DNA from: Cyanophora paradoxa
Taxonomy: Eukaryota > Glaucocystophyceae > Cyanophorales > Cyanophoraceae
Assembly: GCA_004431415.1 (NCBI GenBank)
Contig: QPMI01000076.1
Span: forward strand, 1 to 49,792
DNA: 49,792 nt
Direction: 5' to 3'
Shown here: one piece after another, positions 16,758-27,000 of the stretch
Numbering within the stretch: the first letter of the stretch is position 1
How the letters are laid out: each line of letters starts with the position of its first letter
The notes under the pieces: model-generated
What the model was told of the DNA's origin: nothing
What the model saw: only the letters and a program-made list of their open reading frames with translations
The model's database searches: none
Translations under genes and position numbers: made by a program

Positions 16758-19532
16758 ATGGCAGTGGATGTCAATGGAGGTGCCGCGGAATTCGAAGATG
16801 CAGCGATCCGGGGAGCTCTTTCGTCTCGGGTTGCGCTGTGGGTCGGGACGCTCCTCTCGAAGCACAGCCATGGCCAGGAGGGCGAGGCTCGGAAGTTGAT
16901 TCTTGCCCACCCCGACCTCAAGGCCGTCGGATGCAACATGTGGCTCGAGATGGTGCACCCCGCACGGGGAACGGGATGCTTAATGATGAATCTTATATAT
17001 ATGATAATCCCTCATCGCGTGCTGCAGTATGCCAACGCTCAACAATTCCCAATCACGGACGACACTACGCTCCGTTCCGAGGCGCGCGCCCGCATTCTGT
17101 GCAATCAATCAATTTCTCTCTGCTGATGACGTCAACGAGTAGGAGCTCGAGGCATCCAAAGTCTGGCACGATGATATGATCGAGACGGTACGTATACAAG
17201 ATTGATCGATCGTTTGATCGCCCCGTGATCGACTCGACTTTGACGTACGGGGCCGCCGGGCGCGGCATGCACAGCGGGAGCGGATGAAGGAGACGTCGGC
17301 TGCAGTGGAGGCGGCTCGGGAGGGCGTCGCAGCGGCCCTGGGCGAGGGGCGGGCCGACGAGCTCATCGAGATGCTCCACAGGCGGGAGGACGCTCTGGAC
17401 CTCATTGGCGCCCGGTGCGACGTCCACCTGTGCACGCGCGGACGTCGACGCGCTCCGATGTTCACGAATCGTACCTCATGCTCTGATAATAAGGTCCACT
17501 GCGCTGGATCGCCCCTACCGCGGCTACGGCTGCTCGTCCGCAGAGGCCACTTGGATCGAATCGGGTACGCCAGCGAACTGGCTCGAAAACGAAGTAACCC
17601 CCGTGCCACCGGCGGCCTCTGCCTTCAGCCTTGAGCGTTCCCGCAGCGCGTCCCGGAGGCGATGGGAGACCTTGAGAACGTCACTCGTGAGGTGCATTTA
17701 ATTTGCTCTCAAAATTAGATCTCGACCTATGCGCCTCTCAATTCGAGCACGTCTTCGGCCGCAGGAAGTGCAGGCTCTCGATCTTTCCGTGAAATTTCGG
17801 GCCCTCGAGGCAGACTTGTCTGCGGAGGGAGCCTCGGCCGCACTCTGCTGCGGAGACGTCGACGCCGCTCTGGCCGACCGCCTCCTGTCGCACTACCGCG
17901 CCACACTCGCCTCTGCCGGCGCCGAAGTAGTCTCGGGGGATTCGGTTCGCGTCGACGCGGCCCGCTTGGCCCTCGCCCCCATCGTCTCTTCCTGCGAGGC
18001 GGCCCGGCCTGATACGGTCCGCGAACTCGAGTCCCCGGCCCTAGGCCTTCTCCCCGTGCCTCGCCTTCCCCTCTGACAAGGCGCCTGGCGAGCGCAGACC
18101 CTTTGGATCACAGAGGAGAGCAGGGAGGACGAGCCGACCGCCGTAATTGCCCCCGGGGACCTCGGTGCTGTTCGGGCGGCCCTCGAGGGCTTGGCCCGTG
18201 GCGCGTGGGCGCCGGAGCAGTGCGCTGCCCGCCTCGCACAGCTGCGCGAGGAGTTGATTATCCCACGAAATCCACCTCTGAGCGACGAGGTACACTGCGG
18301 CACGGCCACCCCGGGCAATACCCATGTGCTCATAAGTACTTTGTTTCGCGAATCCTACACGTGACAGTACGTCGACGCTGCCAAAGACGACCTTCTTGCC
18401 GCCATGGAGGAGGTGCAGAAATCAAATTCGGAACAGCTCTAGCGGTCGATCGCGACATATATATCGGAGTTAAAAGCTTAAGGCAGCCCGGGACGGTTTC
18501 CAACAGCAGTTAACGTTGTTTCGCAGCGGTCCGAAGCGCGGGGACTCTTGGAGGGCGCAGTGGCATCTCGCGCGGAGCTTGATGCTGCGACGGATGGGGC
18601 CGCTTCAAAAATCCTCGAAGCACTCGCAGAACACGACGAAGTGCTCGCGCATCTGGCCATACGGTGTGCAGTTGTTCAAAGCCCTTGCCCAGCTTGCTGG
18701 GAAATGTGACATTTGAATCATACGCTTATAAACATTTTTAATGCAGAATTGCCGTGACGGACCCCGAGGTCCTTCGCTTCGCCTGCGCCTTGTTCGAGCC
18801 TGCGGCGGTGCGCATACGCTCTGGAATCCCGATCGATATATGTTCCCGCGGCATCTTTTACCGGTCAAAATCGACACGAGCTCAAGCGGGTATGCGTTCG
18901 CAGGACCCTGCGGAGCGCGGAGCACAGTCCATTGTCGTGAGCGACGAAGTGCTCAATGTGTGCAGGCCTCCCTCCCTCCCTTCGAATTCGCCCCGCCCCC
19001 TTCATACTGCGCGATGTCGACATATTTGACGCGGGTTCTGCAGGCGCACGGTCTCCTTGCGTCTCTGGATCTGGCAGCATCGTCGAGCAACCAAGGGAAT
19101 GGAGATCTAGACTCGGAGCCAGCGCATCGACTGCCGTGCGGGTTGCTTGAGAGGACAAGCGACTTTCTATTGATGCAAAACGTCGTGGTGCGGCGCAAGT
19201 TAATTGGCCTATAGCTATTCCCTTTCGGCGGCCGCCGGGCAGCCAACGCGGGAATGACACCGATGGGGACAGGTGGAGCCCCTTGAAGCTGCCCTGGAGC
19301 AGTGCCCCGAGGATTGGGCAGAAGGCGAGGACGGGATGGGAGAGGAAGAGCTCGACGACATCGAGGTATCTGTGGCTTCCTTCGCTTCGAAGAGATAGAT
19401 CTAATGCTAATCATTGAATGTCCATGTCCTGATCGTGGTTCCTTGCAGGATTCGGGCTTGGCTGCAATCTTTAGCTGCGCTTTCGGTACTGCAGATCTAG
19501 ATCTAGATTTTCTGTTGTTTGCCACGGTTTGA
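16758..19532 (+). CDS. Multi-exon host gene, helical acidic protein, unknown
   Basis: About a dozen short exons can be joined in frame by GT-AG introns. Examples: 16758-16952, 17028-17098, 17143-17187, 17275 to about 17410, 17765-18016, 18098-18289, 18368-18412, 18527-18663, 18747-18807, 18904-18957, 19044 to about 19150, 19273-19365, 19451-19532. The exact junctions around 17,410-17,764 and 19,150-19,272 are uncertain. The product is hydrophilic and mostly alpha-helical, rich in Ala, Glu and Leu (EAAREGVAAALGEGRADELI; GAVASRAELDAATDGAASKI). There is no signal peptide or membrane segment. The final exon ends with DLDLDFLLFATV. I recognise no family; a scaffold or coiled-coil role is a guess. 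Confidence 0.55.
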
Positions 19533-20769
19533 TTTATTTTCGGTAAGCGACGCCAGAAGATCTCAGTACTAGTCGCATTTGTAGCACTAGTAATATTTAA
19601 GCATGCGTTTACTTTGTTTTAGTGCACCTAAATCTAAATCTAGGGCGATCTATAGCGAGTTCTGGATCGGTGTACATGTATCCGGGGGTACGGAAAAAAG
19701 CCACGCGCGCGAGCGAGTAATTATATATTAGCCGGTGCAGCGGGGCTCTCGGACGGCTGATCGGGGTCGGCGAGCGTCGGCGGCGCGAGTTCTGGGCTCG
19801 CGATCGGCCGCGGAAATCTTGACCGAACCCAGAACGGAAAATCCATGGACTTGACCGAAAATGGACTTGACCGAATGGACAATGGACCGCGGAAAATTTC
19901 GCCCTGCGCGCACGCTGCCGCACTAACCTGCAGAACCCGGTTAGTGTGGCAGCGTGCGCGCAGGGCGAGGGCGTGCTCCCTGGCTTGGCCGAAAGCAGGC
20001 CATCGTGAAGTGCGCGCACTTTTTGCTGAGACTCGAAATCTGCGGAGACTTGCGTGGGCCGCTGTTGCCATGCATATGGGAGGGCGTCCTATCGAGAGGG
20101 GAGCACGACCGTGACGCGAGGCCTGGCATGGCGGTGCGCGCAGGTGTGGGTCGCGATCGCGATCTCGATCTCGAAGTGCGCGACGACGAGATCGGCGGTC
20201 TCGCTCGTCCTTGCCCAGGCATGGTCGCGAAGTGTGATGCCGTGATTGCAGAGGACCTGCAGGCGACCTACACTGCGCGCGCCCCGAGGGGCACCACTGA
20301 CCTGGAAGGACGAGTTGGTCCGCGTGCAACGTTAACTCATCGCCGGGCGCCGAGATGGAGTTGAACTGAAGGCCTCCCGCGGCAGGACCGGTGCGACGGA
20401 GGTAGCGAGCTCGAGCTAGAAACTCCCGCTCCCCCCCGCGCCTCCCGGCTACTAGTACAATCCGGCCGCCCAACACCGCTCGGGTGGCGGCGGCGGCGGC
20501 AGCGGCCGGCTGCGCAAGGCGCGTGGGAACTGCGGTGGTGGCGGGGGCGGCGGCGGCGGCAGCCGCAACGGCGGCGGAGGCGGAGGCCACGCCCAGCACG
20601 GCGGCGGAGGCGGCAGCCACGGCGGCGCAGGCGGCGCCGGCGGCGGCGCCGCCGGTCAGCCGGCCCGCAGCGGTTAGCGGCTCAGCTGCACGACAGGCCC
20701 GCAAACGCGCGGCCGAGGCAACTGCAGGCCTGGACCGCGACCGCAAATTTTCGCAGCCTCCCTCCGTTC
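19533..20769. other. Repeat-rich host DNA without an assignable gene
   Basis: It contains a short tandem phrase ATGGACTTGACCGAA (about 19,845-19,880), a long hairpin (19901-19966) and an alanine-coding GGC-repeat tract (20,480-20,660). Long frames here on both strands are low-complexity. Some of 20,200-20,360 may be an exon, but nothing supports it. Confidence 0.4.
19901..19966. repeat. 28-bp inverted repeat hairpin
   Basis: The arms 19901-19928 and 19939-19966 are reverse complements with one mismatch, separated by a 10-base loop. The arms begin GCCCTGCGCGCACGCTG. Such a hairpin may be part of a mobile element end or a secondary-structure site. Confidence 0.85.
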
Positions 20770-21338
20770 GCAGCCACCTGCCTCGCACTCCAAGCGCTCG
20801 GGATCGCGGGCCTTCTCCGGATCTCCGAGGTCACGGCTCTCCGGACCGGCGACGTCACGCCGATCATCTCTTCAGGGGACCATCGCCGGCTCGAAGACCG
20901 ACCAAGCTGGGCACGGCGAGCACATTCTCGTCTCCCCATGGCCAGCTCCCGCGGCCGGCCCGCGGCCGGCCTGCCCCGTCCGGGCCACTGCAGCCTACGT
21001 CCGCGCAGCCGCCCGCCGCTACGTATACGGCCCGCTCCCGCCGACCGCCCCCTTCTTCCTACGGGGCCCACCGAGCCGCCCCCATGGCTACGACGACGCC
21101 CTCGGGCGCGCCATCATTAAACTCTGCGTCGGCGACATCGGCCTCGACCCAGCCGATTACTCCGGCCACAGCCTCCGATCCGACGCGGCAGGGCCCGCTC
21201 GGCGGTCCGCGGCGGCGCCTCCGCCACCTGGCTCCGCCGCCACGGCCCGGCCGCTGGGCTCTCACATCTATGGTCCCCCAGCGATATGTCGACGATTACA
21301 CCGTCGCCCTGGAGGCCGAAGGCGTCGCCTTCGCTTGA
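20770..21338 (+). pseudogene. Degenerate tyrosine recombinase
   Basis: Three reading frames together carry the catalytic core of a tyrosine recombinase/integrase. At 20,800-20,860 GLLRISEVTALRTGDV contains the first catalytic Arg. At 20,895-21,190 a second frame reads KTDQAGHGEHILVSPW and on to YSGHSLRSDAA, the His-x-x-Arg box. At 21,240-21,335 the pattern RHGRW, then MVPQRYVDDYTVALEAEG, contains the expected final His/Trp and nucleophilic Tyr. At least two indels break the frame. It is probably a remnant of a crypton-, DIRS- or phage-like element; which of these is undetermined. Confidence 0.65.
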
Positions 21339-21968
21339 GCCGGACTTTAAGTTCAAGTCCCAGCTTCCCAGTCGTACAACCGTGTTCGCACGTGTACATG
21401 TGCACGAGAATAAATAATTCTACCTAGCTGCTGCTGCTTGGGACCTGCAGCTGGCCATTGCTTGGTTTGGGCCCGGCGGGCTCCGCCCCCCGGCCCACCA
21501 ATGAACTCCTGCCTAAGTCTCAGACCGCTGCACTTACCAGCGGTCGCTGTACCCCACCTCTCCCAAGAGGCCCGCACGGCACCCTCGAGGTGCCGGGCTC
21601 GGGGTACAGCAATTCTAGACTCGCAGTAGCTCGCTAGAAAAAACGCACACGATGTGGACCCCTCGGGGAAGCATCAGCCAGTATCCTCGGCTAGAGAGTG
21701 CAAGGAAACCGTGACCACACGGGAATTGCCTCTCCGGTTCGCGCCGCGAACCGTGCTCCCCTCTTCACGATCAGCTCGAGATAGCTAGATGCTCGAGTTG
21801 AAGTGAATCAATAAAGTACAGACCCTGATCATGAGCGCTCGGCGGTGGATAAAAGCACGAGAGGCCCCGCATAAATGTGCTATAGCGCTTCTCAGCTTCC
21901 CCTTCGCCGCCCCGCCGCTCGGGTCTGCGAGCGCTGCAGCTGGCGTCGGCGAGCGCTCCATCGTACGT
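21339..21968. other. Gene-free region before transposon
   Basis: No gene is recognised. A perfect short hairpin CGGTTCGC / GCGAACCG occurs near 21,735. The last 70 bases (about 21,898-21,968) match a repeat also present at 35.93-36.14 kb. A structural RNA was considered but not supported. Confidence 0.4.
21966..21968 (+). repeat. Left target-site duplication CGT
   Basis: CGT immediately precedes the left inverted end and is repeated at 22323-22325. The unoccupied copy near 36,136 carries it only once. Confidence 0.8.
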
Positions 21969-22322
21969 CACTAGTAAAAAGGGGGTCGCCGGAGCCTGTC
22001 TCAACCTGATTGAAATCAGGCGGAGGCAGGCTGAAAGCAGGCTGAGTCGTCAGCCTGACTGTAGCCTGCTTTCGAATCAGGCTAGCCTGATTCGAAAGCA
22101 GGCTAGCCTGATTAGGAACTCCAGCCAGCACCTAGCCTGATTCTAATATTTTTAATATCCTTTAAGCTTTAAGCCTGATTCAAGCCTGTCTCGGCCTGTT
22201 TAAAATCAGGTTTAGTCCTCCGAAATAAGGCTGAGCCTGTTTCGCCAAGCCTGACTCGGCCTGATTGAAGCCTGTTTCAGATCAGGTTGAGACAGGCCCC
22301 GGCGACCCCCTTTTTACTAGTG
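21969..22322. mobile_element. Non-autonomous CACTA-type DNA transposon (MITE)
   Basis: The 354-bp element begins CACTAGTAAAAAGGGGG and ends with the reverse complement. The first 24 bases of each end match exactly and the next 18 with one mismatch. It is flanked by a 3-bp duplication, CGT. CACTA/TAGTG ends and a 3-bp target duplication are hallmarks of the CACTA (EnSpm) superfamily. The interior lacks any reading frame and consists of many short direct and inverted copies of AGCCTGATT / GCCTGTTT, like the subterminal repeats to which CACTA transposases bind. Its transposase must come from elsewhere in the genome. Confidence 0.85.
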
Positions 22323-22325
22323 CGT
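22323..22325 (+). repeat. Right target-site duplication CGT
   Basis: It directly follows the right inverted end and matches 21966-21968. Confidence 0.8.
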
Positions 22326-22389
22326 GGCCGAGCCTGCCCTCCAGCTGGCCATGCATATGCACCCCGGAGATCCCCGCGCCCGCCGCCAG

Positions 22390-22654
22390 CGCCGCCACCT
22401 GCGATCGAGGACCTCCACGAGGGGGTCGTCGAGCGCCTGCGCGACGCCAGCTGCAGCCTCGCGGACGTCGAAATTCAAGACCTTGTCTACCAGATGCGCG
22501 GCGGGAGCGAACAGCGCGCCAGCCGTGCCGCTCTGCGGGCGCTCGCTGGCTGCCGCTTACCCCCAAAGTTGACTTCCGCCCCGATCCCCTCGAGAAGGCC
22601 TGGATCGACTACGTCTACGGCGAGCCCTCTGCAGACAGCACCATCATCTTTTAG
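22390..22654 (+). CDS. Probable terminal exon of an unknown gene
   Basis: A coding-like frame reads AIEDLHEGVVERLRDASC and then SLADVEIQDLVYQMRGG, slips near 22,560, and continues PLTPKVDFRPDPLEKAWIDY to a TAG at 22652-22654. The start is not visible. It is either a last exon whose upstream part was separated by the transposon or a fragment of a repeat family: the bases before it (about 22,323-22,380) resemble 36,135-36,190. Function unknown. Confidence 0.35.
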
Positions 22655-24050
22655 CCAGCTTTTCAGGGTTAGCGGTAGGCCGTGCGAAGAGAGTTGATGC
22701 GGAGCGTATTTTGGCTCCAGAACAATCTTTCATATAGTGTGCGCTGAGTCTGTCCTTTCATTTACTCTTTTTTATTCGATTTCATCGCAGCGTGTGCTCA
22801 TCGGGCCTTTTCTATTTTTCCAATCATAATCTGTGTTTATCTTTAACCTTCGACCTGCCGCGCGCACTGGGCCGGGGTCGTTCTGCCGCGCGCATGTGCG
22901 CGCCACTAGGACTCTTTCATTAGATCCCGGTTCCTCCCTTGCCCCCCCGGCGCGAAAATTGCGGCCGGGCCCCTAGTAACTTTCAAATTTCGACTTGGAG
23001 GACCAATGTGATTTGCGCTCTCTATTGTTTTCCCGGAAAATGCTTTTCGATGCTTCTCGACGTGCTGTTAGTGTCCTTTAGAGGCATCATATTGAAAAAC
23101 CGCCTCGGCCATCTTGCTGCCCAAGGTCGAAAATGGGTACCTACGTCCAAACATTTTGTCCTGAATCGCATTTTGAATCCACGGACAGGACAGGCACAGA
23201 CCTAAGGGCCTCTCCTTTCCCCAAGGCCGACACAGCCGCCGGGCCGGGGCGCTCGCGATCGCCCGAGGACCTTTAGCTAGATCTAGAAATCTAGAACGAT
23301 CATGACGACTCGTTGCAGTGTACGGTTAGTGGTGTTGTATTGTAGCCACATGAGCACCAGAAGCGGTCGACCTCGCGACCAGCCACTTTGTAGCTATATA
23401 TCTATATATAGTACCGCATGTACAGAAATCGACAGCGTAGAGCTTCTATGTATACTACGACGAAAATTTAAAGCTTCCACAGCTTTGCGCTTGATCATGA
23501 TCATTAAAGCTTTGCGCTTGATCTCGACTAGATCTAGATCGCCACATCTGCAAGTGCACTACTGATATCGATGTTCGTAAATCCTGCTCAGAAACGGTTA
23601 AGCTAACTATCGCATCCGCAGATTCGTTCAGCCGGTATGGTATAGTGCACACACGTACGCTAAAGAAACGATGCATATGGAACAGCGATATGGATCGATG
23701 GTTGAATTTTTAAGTAGGGCCGCGCACATGCATTCACAGTCATGCACGCCGCCGCGTTGCGTCGCGACTCGCGAGCGACTCGGCGACGGCCGCGACCACC
23801 GGCCGGGCGGCTGCTCATGATCAGCGCTTGATGTGGCGGACCTGGCGATCGCGATCGCGATCGCGATCAGGCCCCGATCACAATCAGACGCCGGCGGAGT
23901 CAGATCTAGCTAGACACATGCACATTCTATGTACAGGGCCGCGACGCCGAAGCGCCAAATTCTATCTAATTGTACGGATCTATATAGCTAGCTTCCGGTG
24001 CCTCATTAATATTCCAGCTTCTGTAGCTAGCTTCCAGCGTAACTCCAAGC
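22655..24050. other. Intergenic host DNA without an assignable gene
   Basis: Mixed A/T-rich sequence with frequent CTAGATCTAGATC and CGATCGCGATCG motifs. A plus-strand frame at 22,939-23,205 has no supporting feature. Confidence 0.4.
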
Positions 24051-27000
24051 TTAAGCTTTTATCTTACTCGTGGCTTTCAGCTTAAGCTCACAGTATGTAT
24101 ATAAGGGATTTAATCTTAGCTTAGCTAGGCCTCTCAAAAAATTATAGCTGGCCAAATTAAATAAATCGATCTGACAGACCTTGTAGACGGCGACGGCCTC
24201 GATGAGGCGGAAGCCGACCGTGAAGGTTGCCAGAATGCCCACGTTGCGCCACTGTCAGATCAGATCAGATAAATCAGATCAGATCAGATGAAATCGTGTG
24301 GCATCCCGTCACCACATCGAATCGGATCGGATCGGATCGGATCGGATCAAATATTTTATGGGATCGGATCTAGATCTCCGGATCCACGCTGCCGCACCGG
24401 ATCCGGGGTCCCCGGCTGCGGCGCCCTGGCCGATCTAAATGTATACGATCTAGCTCTAGATCTGAGGCCTGGAGGCGGAGGCGGAGGCGGCCGCGGACGG
24501 CCTCTAGATCTCAGCTTGGTGCCGCGGACCTTCTTGCTTAATCTTAAGCATCCTTAAGACTTTCTAAGCTTAAGCCTTGTGTCGCAGACCTTGTTGATGT
24601 AATGGTAGCCGAAGAGAGCCATCACATCGTCCCCCGTCGTCACCGCGCACAGGGGCATCTCGCTGCGGACGCCATAATTAGAAGCTTAATTATATATAAG
24701 GCTCTTTGCGGGCTCTTATATATGTATATACATATCTGCCCGGCGCACCTGGGGAGGCACTGGAAGGTCTGCCCCTGCACTTCGTTCGCGACGAGGGACT
24801 CAAGGGGGTACATCATCTGGAGGGCGAAGGCCGGTGATCATGAGCGGGGAGCCGGGGCTCGGCCGGGTACAGCTGCAGGCCATCGATATCGCAGACGGCT
24901 AAGCGCACCCAGGAGAGCCAATACATCCAGCTCCAGGGCCGGGGCTGCAGAGGCGCGTGGCCGTGGAAAAGCGAGAGCTAGAGTGAGCGGTGCTCAGAAG
25001 GGAGGGAGGGCCGGGTTGGAGGCAGGCAGAGGCGCGGCGCGGACCATGTCCGGCTCTTTGATCATGAAGCCTGCCGGGTCGAGAAAGGGCAACGATCAGT
25101 TAATCCAATTGCTGACTCGGCTTGCCAGTTGATTCGATCCTAGAAATCCGGAGGGGGTCCGAGGCGCGGATTCTGATCGGCGAAGAGCGTGAAGCTAAGG
25201 CGGCGAGGAATGTGAACGTAATTTATGAACGTATAACATGAATGGAACGTGTTGCTGCTGAAATTGAGGACCGGTTCATATTATTAATTTGCGGACCCGC
25301 GAAGAGGGCGAAGGCTGCGAGGAAGGAGGGGGCCAGCACGGTCGCTACCTCCGCCGTCGGGCAGAGCTGCGCCCCGCCGCGGCCGGGCTCCGTCAGGGGG
25401 AGGATAGAAGGAGGGGGGAGGCGGAGGCGGAGGCGGGAGTAGAAAGGAGCGGAGGGGGGTAGGGGTAAAGAGGAGGCTTGGGAGCTTAGGAGGAAGCTTA
25501 AGAGGGGAAGGGGCGCGCGCGCCTGGGCCATCATGCCCATGAAGCCCTCGACGTTGTTCGCGAAGACGAACGTCACGAGCAGGAAGAAGGCGAAGCGGCC
25601 GCCTGCGAGAGAGAGAGAGAGATAAGGTTAGAGTGTGGTTGCGGGGAGAGGGGAGGGGTGGGAGGGGGGTGGGAGGGGGGGGATCGAAGTGCGGACCGGC
25701 GTCGCCGGGGGAGAGGCCGGCGAGCCTGAAAGAGAGAGAGGGGGGAGAGAGTTAGAGGGGGCTGGGGGCTGGGGGCCGGGGGAGGGGGGGGGTGGAAGGG
25801 GGGGGGGGCGAGCCAGTAGGCGATGCAGTCGAAGAGGAGGAGGCAGAGGAGCGTGATCGGGATCTGGAGGGAAGGGGAAATGAGGAGAACGGAGAGCGAA
25901 AGCAAGAGGGGCCCCCGGACCCGGCGATCGATGCGATTTCATTTTAGATACGGCTAATTTTAATGTCTAGCTAAATAGATCTCGAGAGGCGGCGAATTCG
26001 AATGCTCGCGCTCGCGCTGCGCACCTCGGCGATGATCCAGGCGAGGAGCTGCGCCGAGGGCCGGAAGGTGCCTGCCGGGGCGCCAGGCGCCGATCGCGAG
26101 GGTGAGTGAAGCACACTGTGACAGGACGGAGGGGCGGCAGCGGCCGCACCCTGGGAGTCCTCTCGGTAGAACACGTCGCGGTCTGAGGGGGGGAAAGGGT
26201 TCCGGATTGAGAAGGGCGGCAGGGAGCACTTAAATGGGAAGTTAAATTAAACTGCAGGCAAGCCCGTTGAAGCGGGATCCACAGAAGAAGCTTGAGCTTA
26301 GCCTAAGCCTAAGCCTGGGGAGGGCCGGGCCCGGCGGGGCGGCGCACCCTCGATCTTGCCGGAGATCGAGCCGAGGGAGCCCAGGGCGAAGAAGACGAGG
26401 GCAAACCTGGGCGACAGGGGCGCGGCGCGGCGCGGGCACGCGGCTTCTCAGCGGGCGGATATTGATTCTATATGTGTTTGGTCTTCTTATTATCTTCCCT
26501 TTAAATTTTTATTCCTTTTCTAGTAGGGAAGGTCGCGCGCACCAGAAGAAAGAGGTCTTGGTGCGGGCGGAGACCTGCCCCCCGTCGCGGTTGAGGTAGT
26601 AGAGGGTACCCCCGATGAGCGCCATGCTGACGGCGCTGCGCGTGACGTCACGACGGGCCTCAAGCCTCGAGCCCCCGCGGATCTTTACGCTCTAAGCTTT
26701 AAGTAAATTATCTAAAGTTCGTTTAAGCCTTCACGCGATTCTTGAAGGCGGGCGCGCCGGCGCTGGAGCGGGGGGCATGCGCACCGGAGGATGACGGCGC
26801 GGAAGATGGCAGGGCGGCGGTAGTTGGCCCGGAACGCCCGCTTCGTGCACTCCTTCACCTGAACATGCACACGTGAGTCGGAAGTCCGTGGGAAAGAAAG
26901 GAGGGGGCCCGGAGAGGCGGGCAGCCAGCAGCTACGAATTGATCTACGGTCACGAGGAGGGAGGGCGGGTCCGGGGAGGGGGGGCGGATGGAGAAGGACT

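Noticed and set aside
19721-20788. 355-codon minus-strand frame
   Set aside because: It is alanine-rich low-complexity sequence produced by GC-repeat DNA, with no domain; the recombinase lies on the other strand at its edge.
21420-21640. Structural RNA (snRNA- or tRNA-like)
   Set aside because: A short hairpin and a CACTTACC phrase were noted, but no tRNA cloverleaf or convincing snRNA layout could be drawn.
22939-23205. 88-codon plus-strand frame
   Set aside because: It starts in intergenic sequence, has no splice sites or family match, and its composition is not coding-like.
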